Assembly (NCBI GenBank): GCA_031216755.1
Contig: JARUHG010000007.1
Span: 62,001-126,000, forward strand
Reading direction: 5' to 3'
From: Lysobacter arvi
GTDB lineage: Bacteria; Pseudomonadota; Gammaproteobacteria; Xanthomonadales; Xanthomonadaceae
Length of the DNA: 64,000 bases
Of the stretch, positions 7,954-18,967 are shown piece after piece. The notes below the pieces were generated by a model. The model did no database searches, was not told where the DNA came from, and saw nothing but the letters and a program-made list of their open reading frames with translations. The position numbers were made by a program, and so were the translations under genes. The first letter of the stretch is position 1. Every line of letters starts with the position of its first letter.

Positions 7954-10900
7954 ATGAACAAGATTTATCGAGTGGTATGGAATGCGGAGTCCGGCCAGTG
8001 GGTCGTGGCTTCGGAAATGGCCAAGGGGCGTAAGAAGAAGGCCTCCGGCTCGGGCGTGCTCGTCGCCTCGGCCGTAGTCGCGACGTCGATTGTGCTGCCG
8101 GGCAGCGCATTCGCGTCGATCGTCATCAATGGCAACCCGCAGGAGACGGGCATCGGGTGCTCTTACATTCTGGACGAGAACCCGGTATCCGACTGGGACG
8201 CTTCGCAGGCGAGTTCACGATGCCTCGTGCCCGCCGGATCGAGCGCTAGCGGTCAGGGCGATCCGGGCAAGCGAGTTCTCTTCTATTCGTCGGACGACAC
8301 GAATGGAAATGAAGACTCCGTCAACATCGGCGGATATCTTGACACTTGGAAGACGGCGACGTTCCACGGCGGCGTCGACATGGCCAACACCAAGATCACT
8401 AATCTGGCCAACGGCACCAATCCGGGCGATGCGGTGAACTTCGGGCAGATGTCGGCCGTCGATACCAAGGTGACGAATGCACAGAACCAGATCGACGCCA
8501 TCAAGAGTGGAACTGCGCTGAGCTTCTCGGCCAACAGCGGCACGAACGTGGACCGCAAGCTGGGCGAAACGCTGGCGATCAAGGGCGCGGCGTCGACGGC
8601 CGGCACCTACTCGGGTAACAACCTCAAGACCGTGACCGATACGACCACGGGCGCGATCAACATCCAGATGGCCGATGCGCCGAAGTTCGGCAACATCACC
8701 ATCAACGACAGCGGCAAGATCACCGGCCTGACCGACGGCACGGCCGCGACCGACGCCGTGACCAAGGGCCAGATGGATACGGCGGTCAGCAACGCCGGCA
8801 AGTGGAAGATCCAGGCCAACGCCGGCACGGCCGACACCATCACCTCGGCCGACACCATCAACGTCGCCGACGGCAAGAACACCACCGTGGCGTACGACGC
8901 GACGGCCAACAAGCTGACGGTGGGCGTGGTCGACAACCCGACCTTCTCCGGCCTGGTGACCGCGCAGGGCGGCCTGGACATGGCGAGCAAGAAGATCACC
9001 AACGTTGCCGATGGCACGGTGTCGTCCACCTCGAAGGATGCGGTGAACGGCAGCCAGCTCAACACCACGAACCAGAACGTCACCAACGTCACCAACACGG
9101 TGAACAACATCACCAACGGTGGCGGCATCAAGTACTTCCACGTCAACTCGACCCTGGCCGATTCCACGGCGGGCGGTGCGGATTCCACCGCGATCGGTCC
9201 GGCCGCGTCGGTCAATGCGTCGGCCGGCGGCGGCATCGCCATGGGCCGCAGCTCCTCCGTGACGGCGAACGCGACTTACGGCGGCGTGGCGATTGGCACT
9301 GCGGCCAAGGCCGACGCGAACGATGCGCTCGCATTCGGCCGAGACTCCTCCGCCAGCGCGGCCGACGGCGTGGCCTTGGGTCATTCGTCCAAGGCCGACC
9401 GTGCGTCGGGCGCCGGCGGCAGCACCATGGGGGCGGTCTCGGTCGGTAGCGGTGGCACGGGCGCTGCTACGGGCACGCGCCAGATCATCAGCGTGGCACG
9501 CGGTACGCAGGACACCGACGCGGTGAACGTCAGCCAGCTGAAGGGCGTGACGACCGCACTGGGCGGTGGCTCGACCGTCAACGCCGACGGCACTGTCAAG
9601 GCGCCTTCGTACACCGTCAACGGCAACACCTACAACGACGTGGGCTCGGCGCTCAGCGCCGCCGCCGCGTCGAGCGGCAATGTCGATGCGCTGAAGTGGA
9701 GCACCACCGCGAGCGCCTACGACGCCGCGCATGGATCGTCCGCGACGAACAAGATCGTCAACGTTGCCGATGGCACGGTGTCGTCCACCTCGAAGGATGC
9801 GGTGAACGGCAGCCAGCTCAACACCACGAACCAGAACGTCACCAACGTCACCAACACGGTGAACAACATCACCAACGGTGGCGGCATCAAGTACTTCCAC
9901 GTCAACTCGACCCTGGCCGATTCCACGGCGGGCGGTACGGACTCCACCGCGATCGGTCCGGCCGCGTCGGTCAATGCGTCGGCCGGCGGCGGCATCGCCA
10001 TGGGCCGCAGCTCCTCGGTGACGGCGAACGCGACTTACGGCGGCGTGGCGATTGGCACTGCGGCCAAGGCCGACGCGAACGATGCGCTCGCATTCGGCCG
10101 CGACGCGTCTGCCAGCGCGGCCGACGGCGTGGCCTTGGGTCATTCGTCCAAGGCCGACCGCGCGTCGGGCGCCGGCGGCAGCACCATGGGGGCGGTCTCG
10201 GTCGGCAGCGGTGGCACGGGCGCTGCTACGGGCACGCGCCAGATCATCAGCGTGGCACGCGGTACGCAGGACACCGATGCGGTGAACCTGAGCCAGCTGA
10301 AGAGCGTAGTGACGGACCTGGGCGGTGGCGCGGCGGTGAACGCCGACGGCACCATCAAGGCGCCGGCGTATGACGTCAATGGCACCACCTACACCAACGT
10401 GGGCGGCGCGGTCGACGCGCTCGACAGCCGCATGGACACGCTGTCGTCCAAGCCGCTGAGCTTCTCGGCCAACAGCGGCACGAAGGTGGACCGCAAGCTG
10501 GGCGAAACGCTGACCATCAAGGGCGCTGCGTCCACGGCTGGCACGTTCTCCGGCAACAACATCAAGACCGTGACCGATACGACCACGGGCACGATCAACA
10601 TCCAGATGGCCGATGCGCCGAAGTTCGGCAACATCACCATCAACGACAGCGGCAAGATCACCGGCCTGACCGACGGCACCGCGGCGACCGATGCCGTGAC
10701 CAAGGGCCAGCTGGACGCGGCCGTGATCAGCGCGGGTGCGGGCTGGAAGATCAAGGCCAACACCTCGCCCGAAGGCACGATCAAGGGCGGCGACACGCTC
10801 AACGTCGTGGACGGCACCAACACCAAGGTCGCCTTCGATTCGTCGAAGAACGAGCTGAAGGTCTCGGTGGCCGATGCGCCGACGTTCTCCGGCATGGTCA

Positions 10901-13900
10901 CCGCCAACGGCGGCCTGACCGTGGGTGCGGGCAAGGTGGTCGACATGGGTGGCAACAAGATCACGAAGGTCGCGGCCGGTACGGCCAGCACCGACGCGGT
11001 CAACGTCTCGCAGTTGAAGGGCATCGCTGACGCCATCGGCGGCGGCACGGCCATCAATCCGACGACCGGTGCGATCACCCCGCCGACGTTCGACATGGCC
11101 GACGGCACGCAGCCGAAGACGGTTGCCGACGCCATCGACAACCTGGACGGCCGCGTGCAGGAAGCGACGGACGGCATCGACGGCCTGGACGGCAAGATCA
11201 CCGATCTGGGCAACAAGGGCCTGACCTTCGGCGGCAACACCGGCACCGTGCAGCGCAAGCTGGGCGAGACGCTGACGATCAAGGGCTTGGCCTCCACGGC
11301 CGGTACCTATTCGGGCAACAACATCAAGACCGTGGCCGATGGCACCACCGGTGCGATCAGCATCCAGATGGCCGAGGCGCCGAAGTTCGGCAACATCACC
11401 ATCAACGACAGCGGCAAGATCACCGGCCTGACCGACGGCACCGCGGCGACCGACGCCGTGACCAAGGGCCAGCTGGACGCGGCCGTGATCAGCGCGGGTG
11501 CGGGCTGGAAGATCAAGGCCAACACCTCGGCTGAAGGCACGATCAAGGGCGGCGACACGCTCAATGTCGTGGACGGCACCAACACCAAGGTCGCCTTCGA
11601 TTCGTCGAAGAACCAGCTGAAGGTCTCGGTGGCCGATGCGCCGACGTTCTCCGGCATGGTCACCGCCAACGGCGGCCTGACCGTGGGTGCGGGCAAGGTG
11701 GTCGACATGGGCGGCAACAAGATCACGAAGGTCGCGGCCGGTACGGCCGACACCGACGCGGTCAACGTCTCGCAGCTGAAGGGCATCGCCGAGGCCATCG
11801 GCGGCGGCACGGCGGTCGACCCGACCACCGGTGCGATCACGCAGCCGGAGTTCCAGCTGGCCGACGGCACGAAGGCCGACAGCGTGGCCGACGCCATCGA
11901 CAATCTCGACGGTCGCGTGGAGGACGTGAAGGACGGCCTCGACGGCCTGAACGCCGACATGGAAGACGTGGTCAAGTACGACACGGCCGACCACGACAAG
12001 GTCACGTTCAACGCCGACGGCGACGCCGTGGTGCTGGACAACGTGGCCGGTGGCTCGATCGCCGAAGGTTCGAAGGAAGCCATCAACGGCGGCCAGGCGT
12101 ACGAGATCGCCAACTCGGTGGCCGAAGCCATCGGCGGCGGTTCGACGGTGAACGAGGACGGCACGATCTCCAAGCCGGAGTTCTCGCTGGAAGACGGCGA
12201 GACCGTCGTCGACAACGTCGGCGATGCCATCGACAACCTCGACGACCGCACCACGGCCAACACCGATGCGCTGAACGACATCCTGGACGGTGCCGGCATC
12301 AAGTACTTCCACGCGAACTCCACGCTGGCCGATTCGCAGGCCAAGGGCGTCGAGTCGGTGGCGATCGGCGGCAACGCCATCGCCAACGCGAAGAACTCGG
12401 TGGCCCTGGGCTCCAACTCCCTGGCCGACCGCGAGAACACCATCTCCGTCGGTTCCAAGGACGGCACCCGCCAGATCGTCTACGTGAAGGCGGGCGTGCA
12501 GGACACCGACGCGGTCAACGTCTCGCAGCTGAAGGGCATCGCCGATGCCATCGGCGGCGGCACGGCCATCAACCCGACGACCGGTGCGATCACGCCGCCG
12601 ACGTTCGAACTGGCCGATGGCACGAAGGCCGACAGCGTGGCCGACGCCATCGACAACCTGGACGGTCGCGTGGAGGACGTGAAGGACGGCATCGACGGCC
12701 TGAACGCCGACATGGAAGACGTGGTCAAGTACGACACGGCCGACCATGACAAGGTCACGTTCAACGCCGACGGCGACGCCGTGGTGCTGGACAACGTGGC
12801 CGGCGGCTCGATCACGGAAGGCTCGAAGGAAGCCATCAATGGCGGCCAGGCCTACGACATCGCCAACTCGGTGGTTGACGCCCTGGGCGGCGGTTCGACG
12901 GTGAACGAGGACGGCACGATCTCCATGCCGAAGTACGAGGTCACCAACGACGACGGCACGACCACCAAGGTGGACGGCGTCGAAGGTGCCATCACCAACC
13001 TCGACCAGCGCACGTACGACAACACCACCAACATCACCAACCTCACCCAGCAGATCACCGAGGGTTCGGTCGGCCTGGTGCAGTACGACGATGAGACGGA
13101 AACGGTGACGGTGGCGGCCGGCAAGGGCGGCACGATGGTGGACTTCGCCAATGTCGACGGCGAGTCGCGTCAGCTCAAGCACGTGGCGGACGGTACCGAG
13201 GACGAAGACGCGGTCAACGTCTCGCAGCTGCGCGACGCCCTGGGCGGTTCGACGACGGACGAGGACGGCAACTACGTCGGCCCGAGCTACACCATCATCA
13301 ACCAGGCGGGCGAAGAGGTGACGGTCCACAACGTCGGCGACGCGTTCACGACCATCGACGGCCGCGTGACCAACCTGTACCAGCAGATCAACGAAGGTTC
13401 GGTGGGTCTGGTCCAGCAGGCGGCCGCGGGCGAGAAGCTCACCGTCGGCAAGGACACCGACGGCGCCGAGGTGAACTTCACCGGCACCGCGGGCGATCGC
13501 AAGCTGACGGGCGTCGAGGACGGCACGGTCTCCGAGACGAGCCATGACGCAGTGAACGGCAGCCAGCTGTACACGGTCGCGCAGTCGGTGGCCGACGCCA
13601 TCGGCGGCGGCTCGACGGTCGACAAGGACGGCTCGATCACCGCGCCGACCTACAACGTCACCAACGTCGATGGCACCACGACCGAAGTCCACAACGTGGG
13701 CGACGCCGTGACCAACCTCGACCAGCGTACCTACAGCAACACCACGAAGATCGAGAACATCACCAACCAGATCAACAACAGCGGGATCGGGATGGTGCAG
13801 CAGGCGGCTCCGGGCGAGGACATCACCGTGGGCAAGGGCACCGACGGCAAGGCGGTGAACTTCACCGGTACGGCCGGCGACCGCGTGCTGACGGGTGTGG

Positions 13901-14460
13901 CGGCCGGCTCGGCCGACAACGATGCGATCAACGTGAAGCAGCTCAAGGACGCGGGCATCATCGACGCCAGCGGCAACTCCAAGTCGGTGGTGACCTACGA
14001 CAACGCCGAGAAGACCAGCATCACCATGGGTGGTGAGGGCGCTTCGACGCCGGTGGCGATCCACAACGTCGCCGACGGCGTGGCCGATCACGACGCCGTC
14101 AACGTCCAGCAGCTGAACCAGCGCCTGTCGCAGAGCAACACCGAAGTGCTGAACCAGGCCAACAGCTACACCGACAAGATGGTCAACGACGTGTGGCAGA
14201 ACCTGGGCGACGCGATCAACGAGGTCAACCAGCAGGCCAACCGCGGCATCGCGGCGGCGTCTGCCCTGGTCAACGTGACGCCGTACCTGCCGGGCCACAC
14301 CGCCGTCAACGCCGGTGTCGCCAGCTACCGCGGCGAAGCGGCGCTGGGTGTGGGCGTGTCCCGCTGGAGCGACAACGGCCGCGTGAACTTCAATGCGGGC
14401 GTGTCCGCGGCGAAGGGCGACGAGCCGGTCTTCCGCGTCGGCATCGGCTACGTCTTCTGA
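7954..14460 (+). CDS. Trimeric autotransporter adhesin A (YadA-like)
   Basis: A 2168-residue type Vc autotransporter subunit. Residues 1-29 are an ESPR (MNKIYRVVWNAESGQWVVAS, then EMAKGRKKK), followed by a hydrophobic signal core and probable cleavage near A54. Residues 55-140 form a tip domain holding the only two cysteines I can see (C69, C90) and the motif GGYLDTWKTATFHGG, shared with adhesins D and E. The passenger then alternates YadA-head repeats (DSTAIGPAASVNASAGGGIA, VALGHSSKADR), necks (TDAVNVSQLKG) and long stalks. Near-identical modules recur with periods of 251-254 residues. The C-terminal anchor begins near QQANRGIAAASALVNVTPYL and ends in the aromatic FRVGIGYVF. Expected to trimerise in the outer membrane and display a long adhesive fibre. 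A TpgA-like lipoprotein gene follows after 110 bases. Confidence 0.93.
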   Translation: MNKIYRVVWNAESGQWVVASEMAKGRKKKASGSGVLVASAVVATSIVLPGSAFASIVINGNPQETGIGCSYILDENPVSDWDASQASSRCLVPAGSSASGQGDPGKRVLFYSSDDTNGNEDSVNIGGYLDTWKTATFHGGVDMANTKITNLANGTNPGDAVNFGQMSAVDTKVTNAQNQIDAIKSGTALSFSANSGTNVDRKLGETLAIKGAASTAGTYSGNNLKTVTDTTTGAINIQMADAPKFGNITINDSGKITGLTDGTAATDAVTKGQMDTAVSNAGKWKIQANAGTADTITSADTINVADGKNTTVAYDATANKLTVGVVDNPTFSGLVTAQGGLDMASKKITNVADGTVSSTSKDAVNGSQLNTTNQNVTNVTNTVNNITNGGGIKYFHVNSTLADSTAGGADSTAIGPAASVNASAGGGIAMGRSSSVTANATYGGVAIGTAAKADANDALAFGRDSSASAADGVALGHSSKADRASGAGGSTMGAVSVGSGGTGAATGTRQIISVARGTQDTDAVNVSQLKGVTTALGGGSTVNADGTVKAPSYTVNGNTYNDVGSALSAAAASSGNVDALKWSTTASAYDAAHGSSATNKIVNVADGTVSSTSKDAVNGSQLNTTNQNVTNVTNTVNNITNGGGIKYFHVNSTLADSTAGGTDSTAIGPAASVNASAGGGIAMGRSSSVTANATYGGVAIGTAAKADANDALAFGRDASASAADGVALGHSSKADRASGAGGSTMGAVSVGSGGTGAATGTRQIISVARGTQDTDAVNLSQLKSVVTDLGGGAAVNADGTIKAPAYDVNGTTYTNVGGAVDALDSRMDTLSSKPLSFSANSGTKVDRKLGETLTIKGAASTAGTFSGNNIKTVTDTTTGTINIQMADAPKFGNITINDSGKITGLTDGTAATDAVTKGQLDAAVISAGAGWKIKANTSPEGTIKGGDTLNVVDGTNTKVAFDSSKNELKVSVADAPTFSGMVTANGGLTVGAGKVVDMGGNKITKVAAGTASTDAVNVSQLKGIADAIGGGTAINPTTGAITPPTFDMADGTQPKTVADAIDNLDGRVQEATDGIDGLDGKITDLGNKGLTFGGNTGTVQRKLGETLTIKGLASTAGTYSGNNIKTVADGTTGAISIQMAEAPKFGNITINDSGKITGLTDGTAATDAVTKGQLDAAVISAGAGWKIKANTSAEGTIKGGDTLNVVDGTNTKVAFDSSKNQLKVSVADAPTFSGMVTANGGLTVGAGKVVDMGGNKITKVAAGTADTDAVNVSQLKGIAEAIGGGTAVDPTTGAITQPEFQLADGTKADSVADAIDNLDGRVEDVKDGLDGLNADMEDVVKYDTADHDKVTFNADGDAVVLDNVAGGSIAEGSKEAINGGQAYEIANSVAEAIGGGSTVNEDGTISKPEFSLEDGETVVDNVGDAIDNLDDRTTANTDALNDILDGAGIKYFHANSTLADSQAKGVESVAIGGNAIANAKNSVALGSNSLADRENTISVGSKDGTRQIVYVKAGVQDTDAVNVSQLKGIADAIGGGTAINPTTGAITPPTFELADGTKADSVADAIDNLDGRVEDVKDGIDGLNADMEDVVKYDTADHDKVTFNADGDAVVLDNVAGGSITEGSKEAINGGQAYDIANSVVDALGGGSTVNEDGTISMPKYEVTNDDGTTTKVDGVEGAITNLDQRTYDNTTNITNLTQQITEGSVGLVQYDDETETVTVAAGKGGTMVDFANVDGESRQLKHVADGTEDEDAVNVSQLRDALGGSTTDEDGNYVGPSYTIINQAGEEVTVHNVGDAFTTIDGRVTNLYQQINEGSVGLVQQAAAGEKLTVGKDTDGAEVNFTGTAGDRKLTGVEDGTVSETSHDAVNGSQLYTVAQSVADAIGGGSTVDKDGSITAPTYNVTNVDGTTTEVHNVGDAVTNLDQRTYSNTTKIENITNQINNSGIGMVQQAAPGEDITVGKGTDGKAVNFTGTAGDRVLTGVAAGSADNDAINVKQLKDAGIIDASGNSKSVVTYDNAEKTSITMGGEGASTPVAIHNVADGVADHDAVNVQQLNQRLSQSNTEVLNQANSYTDKMVNDVWQNLGDAINEVNQQANRGIAAASALVNVTPYLPGHTAVNAGVASYRGEAALGVGVSRWSDNGRVNFNAGVSAAKGDEPVFRVGIGYVF
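9001..10304 (+). repeat. Near-identical head modules inside adhesin A
   Basis: Bases 9001-9545 and 9760-10304 are almost identical, 759 bp (253 residues) apart. Each encodes a neck, the segment NGGGIKYFHVNSTLADST and a head-repeat block ending in RQIISVARGTQDTDAVN. A second family of repeats, starting KFGNITINDSGKITGLTDGT, appears at about 8683, 10621 and 11383. A third pair lies at about 11968 and 12721. These are in-frame segmental duplications. Confidence 0.85.
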
Positions 14461-14570
14461 CGAGAGCGGAGGGGAAGGGCGCGACGGGACTTCGGTCCCG
14501 TCGTGTCCCGACCGCTCTTTTCGCCATCACCCATTCCGCGGCTGCGGTCGCGGAGACTGAGAACCCAACG

Positions 14571-15398
14571 ATGTTCAACTTCAAACCATTGCCAGGATTC
14601 GTCCTGGCGCTCGCCGCGGGCACGCTGCTGTCCGCCTGCGGCACCTCCACGCTGAGCCAGGTCCGCGACGGTCACACCGACCAGCCGGTCTGGCCGCAGC
14701 CGGAGAAGGCCAACCCGCTCGAACCGTCCAAGGTCCACGTCGATCTGGAGGCGCTGCGCAAAGTGCAGCTCGGCGCCTCGAAGCTGGAGATCTACCGGCT
14801 GATCGGCCACCCGATGTACCGCGAGGGCATCGCCGGCGTGCACGAATGGGATTACCTGTTCAAGTTCGCCACGGCCGACGGCGAAGTGCAGTGCCAGTAC
14901 AAGGTGCTCTTCGACGACGACATGCACGCCAGCCAGACGCTGTGGAACCCGGCAGGGTGCGCCGACGTCCTCGGCGGCGCTCCGGCGGAACCGGTCGCGC
15001 CGGCTCCGGCCGCCGCTCCGTACGTCGCCGAGGCGTTCGAGGTCGAGGCCGACGCGCTGTTCGACTTCGACAGTGCCGTGTTGTCGGAACAGGGTGCCGC
15101 GGCGCTGCAAAGCCGCATCATGACGGCGCTGGACAAGGCCGAGCGCGTGGAAGCGCTGCGTGTGATCGGCTACACCGATCGCTTCGGCGACGAGAACTAC
15201 AACCAGGCGCTTTCCGAGCGTCGTGCGCAGGCCGTGAAGGCGTACCTGGTCGCGCGTGGCGTGCCCGGCGAAGCCATCATGGCGAAGGGCCGCGGCGAAG
15301 CGGATCCGGTCGTGCAGTGCCCGGGCGCGAAGAGCGCGAAGGTGATCGCGTGCCTGAAGCCGAACCGTCGCGTGCGGATCGAAGTCGTCGCACGCTGA
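14571..15398 (+). CDS. TpgA-like lipoprotein (BamE-like plus OmpA C-terminal domain)
   Basis: A 275-residue outer-membrane lipoprotein precursor. The lipobox is LLSAC with lipidated C23. Residues about 30-125 hold a BamE/SmpA-like region (KLEIYRLIGHPMYREGIAG, VHEWDYLFKF). After a proline/alanine linker, residues about 165-275 form an OmpA-type peptidoglycan-binding domain (ADALFDFDSAVLSEQG; GYTDRFGDENYNQALSERRA). The same two-part architecture is known for TpgA, encoded next to Acinetobacter TAAs, which tethers the adhesin anchor to peptidoglycan. It lies 110 bases downstream of adhesin A and ends in a strong terminator, so the two are probably co-transcribed. Two paralogs sit behind adhesins B and C. 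Confidence 0.9.
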   Translation: MFNFKPLPGFVLALAAGTLLSACGTSTLSQVRDGHTDQPVWPQPEKANPLEPSKVHVDLEALRKVQLGASKLEIYRLIGHPMYREGIAGVHEWDYLFKFATADGEVQCQYKVLFDDDMHASQTLWNPAGCADVLGGAPAEPVAPAPAAAPYVAEAFEVEADALFDFDSAVLSEQGAAALQSRIMTALDKAERVEALRVIGYTDRFGDENYNQALSERRAQAVKAYLVARGVPGEAIMAKGRGEADPVVQCPGAKSAKVIACLKPNRRVRIEVVAR

Positions 15399-15457
15399 AC
15401 CTAGAGGCGGGCGCGGTTCGATGCGCCTTCCTTGAACCATCGGCCGTTCGTTGTTCC

Positions 15458-15489
15458 AACGCCCCCGCTGTTGCGGGGGCGTTTCTTTG
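15458..15489 (+). terminator. Rho-independent terminator after the A-unit lipoprotein
   Basis: An 11-bp stem (AACGCCCCCGC pairing with GCGGGGGCGTT) with a TGTT loop is followed by TCTTTGT. It lies 60 bases after the stop codon and closes the adhesin A-lipoprotein unit. Confidence 0.9.
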
Positions 15490-15941
15490 TCTGTCGTTCA
15501 CTGCAACGATGGCTTCTTCGGCAGGCACCGTTACCACGGCCCCCCCCGCGACACCGACCATCTTCGTCATTCCAGCGAAGGCTGGAATCCAACTTGATCT
15601 TGCGCGTGCGCGTTGCATCACGAGGAAGTGCGTCATCGTCCCGCACGCCGATCACGACGCGAGTGATCGTCATTCCAGCGAAGGCTGGAATCCATTTGAT
15701 CTTGCGCGTTCGTGCAGAGACAAGCGATGAGCACCGCGAGTGCACGCGCCTCGCACGTGCCGCCCCTCACCCCAACCCCTCTCCCGGTGGGAGAGGGGCT
15801 CAAGCATCGGCGTTTCGCAGCATGCCGTGCAATGACGCTATGGCAGGACTACCACGGCGACCTGCCGCGGCAACCCTCACCCCCGATGCGTCTTCCGGCG
15901 GGATAGGGCCCGGCATCCACGGGCATCGCATGCGGCAAACA
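15490..15941. repeat. Intergenic region with palindromic repeats
   Basis: No gene is supported. Bases 15565-15607 and 15668-15710 are two direct copies of a repeat beginning CGTCATTCCAGCGAAGGCTG and ending in TTGATCTTGCGCGT. Its core is the palindrome ATTCCAGC gaag GCTGGAAT. Bases 15776-15798 form the hairpin CCCCTCTCCC ggt GGGAGAGGGG. Related elements occur at several other gene borders in the window. Confidence 0.7.
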
Positions 15942-15974
15942 AAAAAAACGCCCCGCAGGTGCGGGGCGTTTTTT
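15942..15974. terminator. Bidirectional terminator between the A unit and gcvP
   Basis: The stem AACGCCCCGC pairs with GCGGGGCGTT around an AGGT loop. It is flanked by eight A residues on the left and six T residues on the right (two of them in the stem). It can stop leftward gcvP transcription and also any rightward read-through. Confidence 0.92.
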
Positions 15975-16007
15975 CGTCGACCGGTTACAGGCGCGACAAC
16001 GACGCGA

Positions 16008-18905
16008 TCAGGCCTCGACCGCCTCGTCGTCCTTGTACGCGTCCACCGGGATGCACGCGCACATGACGTTCTTGTCGCCGTAGACGTTGTCCACGCGCGC
16101 GACCGGTGGCCAGTACTTCTGCAGGCGCAGGCCCGGCAGCGGGAAGGCCGCCAGTTCGCGAGGGTACGCGTGCGTCCATTCGCTCGCCGACACCGCGCTA
16201 GCCGTGTGCGGCGCGTTCTTGAGCGGGTTGTCCTCGCGGTCGAGCTTGCCTTCCTCCACGGCGCGGATCTCATCGCGGATCTGGATCATCGCGTCGATGA
16301 AGCGGTCGAGTTCGTGCAGCGATTCGGATTCGGTCGGCTCCACCATCAGCGTGCCGGCGACCGGGAAGCTCAGCGTCGGTGCGTGGAAGCCGAAGTCGAT
16401 CAGGCGCTTGGCGACGTCCTCGGCCGACACGCCCGTGGCGTCCTTCAGCGGGCGCAGGTCGAGGATGCACTCGTGCGCGACCAGGTCGTTGCGGCCGGTG
16501 TAGAGCGTCTCGTAATGCGGCGCCAGGCGGCGGGCGATGTAGTTGGCGTTGAGCAGCGCGACCTGCGTCGCGCGGCGCAGGCCGGCGGCGCCCATCATCG
16601 TCACGTACATCCAGCTGATCGGAAGGATGGAGGCCGAGCCGAAGCTCGCCGCCGACACCATGCCCACGTCGCCGTTGCCGACGCCCTGCGTCCTGACGCC
16701 GTCGCCGTTCAGCGCGCCCGGCAGGAACGGCGCCAGGTGCGACTTCACCGCACACGGGCCGACGCCCGGGCCGCCGCCGCCGTGCGGAATGCAGAAGGTC
16801 TTGTGCAGGTTGAGGTGCGACACGTCCGAACCCCACTTGCCCGGCTTCGCGACGCCGACCAGCGCGTTCATGTTCGCGCCGTCGGTGTACACCTGGCCGC
16901 CGTGCTTGTGGATGATCTCGCAGATCTCGACGACCTCTTCCTCGAACACGCCGTGCGTGGACGGGTAGGTCATCATGATCGCGGCGAGGCGGTCGCTGTA
17001 CTTCTCCGCGTTGCGACGGATGTCCTCGACGTCGACGTTGCCGTTGCTGTCGGTCTTGGTCACCACGACCTTCATGCCGCACATCTGCGCCGACGCCGGG
17101 TTGGTGCCGTGCGCCGAATCCGGAATCAGGCAGATGTCGCGGTGCGCTTCACCGCGCGAGCGATGATAGGCGCGGATCGCCAGCAGGCCGGCGTACTCGC
17201 CCTGCGCGCCGGAGTTCGGCTGCAGGCTGACGGCGTCATAGCCGGTGCACTCGACCAGCATCGCCTCCAGTTCGGCGATCAGCTGCTGGTAACCGGCGGC
17301 CTGCTGCGCGGGCGCGAGCGGGTGGAGGTTGCCGAATTCCGGCCACGTCACCGGGATCATCTCGGCGGTGGCGTTGAGCTTCATCGTGCACGAACCCAGC
17401 GGGATCATCGTGCGATCCATCGCCAGGTCCTTGTCGGCCAGCGACCGCATGTAGCGCAGCAGTTCGTGCTCGCTGTGGTGCGTGTTGAACACCGGGTGCG
17501 TCAGGAATGCGCTCGTGCGCAGCAGGCCGTCCGGCAGCGCGTCGCCGGTGGCGGCATCGAGCGCGTCGATGTCGTCGACCGTCGCGCCGAACAGCGCGGC
17601 CAGCGCGATCACGTCCGCACGCGTGGTGGTCTCGTCCAGCGAGATGCCCAGGCTGCGGCCGTCGATGCGGCGCAGGTTGATGCGGGCCGCTTCGGCCTTG
17701 GCGTGGATCGCGTCGGCGTCGACGTCGACCACGTGCAGCGTGTCGAAGAAGTCCGGGCCGACCGTGACGCCGGCATTGCGCAGCGCGGCGGCAAGGATCG
17801 ACGCCAGGCGGTGGGTGCGGCGCGCGATGCGCTGCAGGCCGTCCGGGCCGTGGTAGACGGCGTACATCGATGCCATCACCGCCAGCAGCACCTGCGCGGT
17901 GCAGATGTTCGAGGTGGCCTTCTCGCGACGGATGTGCTGCTCGCGCGTCTGCAGGGTCAGGCGGTACGCGGCCTTGCCTTCGGCGTCGATCGACACGCCG
18001 ATCAGACGGCCCGGCATCGAGCGCTTGTAGGCGTCGCGGCAGGCCATGAACGCCGCATGCGGGCCGCCGAAACCGAACGGCACGCCGAAGCGTTGCGTGT
18101 TGCCGACGACGATATCGGCGCCCCATTCGCCCGGCGCGGCGATCAGCGTCAGCGCGAGCAGGTCGGTCGCCACGGACACGAGGCCGCCGCGGGCATGCAC
18201 GGCGTCGGCGAGCGCCTTGTAGTCGTGGATCTGGCCGAAGGTGTTCGGGTATTGCAGCAGCACGCCGAAGCTGTCGATGCTGGCGGCCTCGCTGTCGTCG
18301 CCGATCACCAGTTCGATCTCGAGCGGTTCGGCGCGCGTGCGCAACACTTCCAGCGTCTGCGGGTGCACGCCGGAGGACACGAAGAAGGTGTTGGACTTCG
18401 ACTTGGCCGAACGCTTGGCCAGCGTCATCGCCTCGGCCGCCGCGGTGCCTTCATCGAGCAGCGAGGCGTTGGCGATCTCCATGCCGGTCAGTTCGGCGCA
18501 CATCGTCTGGAAGTTGATGAGCGCTTCCATGCGGCCCTGCGAGATCTCCGCCTGGTACGGCGTGTAGGCCGTGTACCACGCCGGGTTCTCCAGGATGTTG
18601 CGCAGGATGACGTTCGGCGTGTGGGTGCCGTAGTAGCCCTGGCCGATGAAGCTGCGGAAGACCTGGTTCCGGTCGGCGAGCGCGCGGATCTTGGCGATGG
18701 CCTCCACTTCGGTGATCGGCGCCGGCAGGTCCAGCGGCTTCGGGGACTTGATCGACGCGGGGACGATCGCGTCGGTCATGGCGTCCAGCGAATCGAACCC
18801 GATCACGCCGAGCATCTGCGCGATTTCGGCGTCGTTGGGGCCGATGTGGCGTTCGAGGAAGGCGTCGTGGTGCTCGAGGGCGCGCAGGGAGGTCTTCTGG
18901 CTCAT
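16008..18905 (-). CDS. gcvP: Glycine dehydrogenase (aminomethyl-transferring), P-protein
   Basis: A 965-residue PLP enzyme, the fused homodimeric form of the glycine cleavage system P-protein. It decarboxylates glycine and passes the aminomethyl group to the lipoyl arm of GcvH. The N-terminus ([20 protein letters not shown]) and the glycine-rich PLP region ([20 protein letters not shown], with the Schiff-base lysine at K702) are typical. The length is normal for the one-chain form. The ATG at 18905 begins the conserved sequence. No gcvT or gcvH gene is adjacent. Expression is probably controlled by the tandem glycine riboswitch immediately upstream at 18968-19190. The gene lies between two adhesin units in the opposite direction. 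Confidence 0.98.
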   Translation of the reverse strand: MSQKTSLRALEHHDAFLERHIGPNDAEIAQMLGVIGFDSLDAMTDAIVPASIKSPKPLDLPAPITEVEAIAKIRALADRNQVFRSFIGQGYYGTHTPNVILRNILENPAWYTAYTPYQAEISQGRMEALINFQTMCAELTGMEIANASLLDEGTAAAEAMTLAKRSAKSKSNTFFVSSGVHPQTLEVLRTRAEPLEIELVIGDDSEAASIDSFGVLLQYPNTFGQIHDYKALADAVHARGGLVSVATDLLALTLIAAPGEWGADIVVGNTQRFGVPFGFGGPHAAFMACRDAYKRSMPGRLIGVSIDAEGKAAYRLTLQTREQHIRREKATSNICTAQVLLAVMASMYAVYHGPDGLQRIARRTHRLASILAAALRNAGVTVGPDFFDTLHVVDVDADAIHAKAEAARINLRRIDGRSLGISLDETTTRADVIALAALFGATVDDIDALDAATGDALPDGLLRTSAFLTHPVFNTHHSEHELLRYMRSLADKDLAMDRTMIPLGSCTMKLNATAEMIPVTWPEFGNLHPLAPAQQAAGYQQLIAELEAMLVECTGYDAVSLQPNSGAQGEYAGLLAIRAYHRSRGEAHRDICLIPDSAHGTNPASAQMCGMKVVVTKTDSNGNVDVEDIRRNAEKYSDRLAAIMMTYPSTHGVFEEEVVEICEIIHKHGGQVYTDGANMNALVGVAKPGKWGSDVSHLNLHKTFCIPHGGGGPGVGPCAVKSHLAPFLPGALNGDGVRTQGVGNGDVGMVSAASFGSASILPISWMYVTMMGAAGLRRATQVALLNANYIARRLAPHYETLYTGRNDLVAHECILDLRPLKDATGVSAEDVAKRLIDFGFHAPTLSFPVAGTLMVEPTESESLHELDRFIDAMIQIRDEIRAVEEGKLDREDNPLKNAPHTASAVSASEWTHAYPRELAAFPLPGLRLQKYWPPVARVDNVYGDKNVMCACIPVDAYKDDEAVEA

Positions 18906-18967
18906 GTGACGGGGGCATCCGTAGGTGGCTCGAAAGCCGGGGCGCGCGCGATCGCGCACGTGGAGTG

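Noticed and set aside
8215-14298. Open frame of about 2000 codons antisense to adhesin A
   Set aside because: The frame is a by-product of strong third-position GC bias and repeated sense sequence. Its translation is a monotonous Arg/His/Asp/Val pattern, has no start signals and mirrors the sense repeats.
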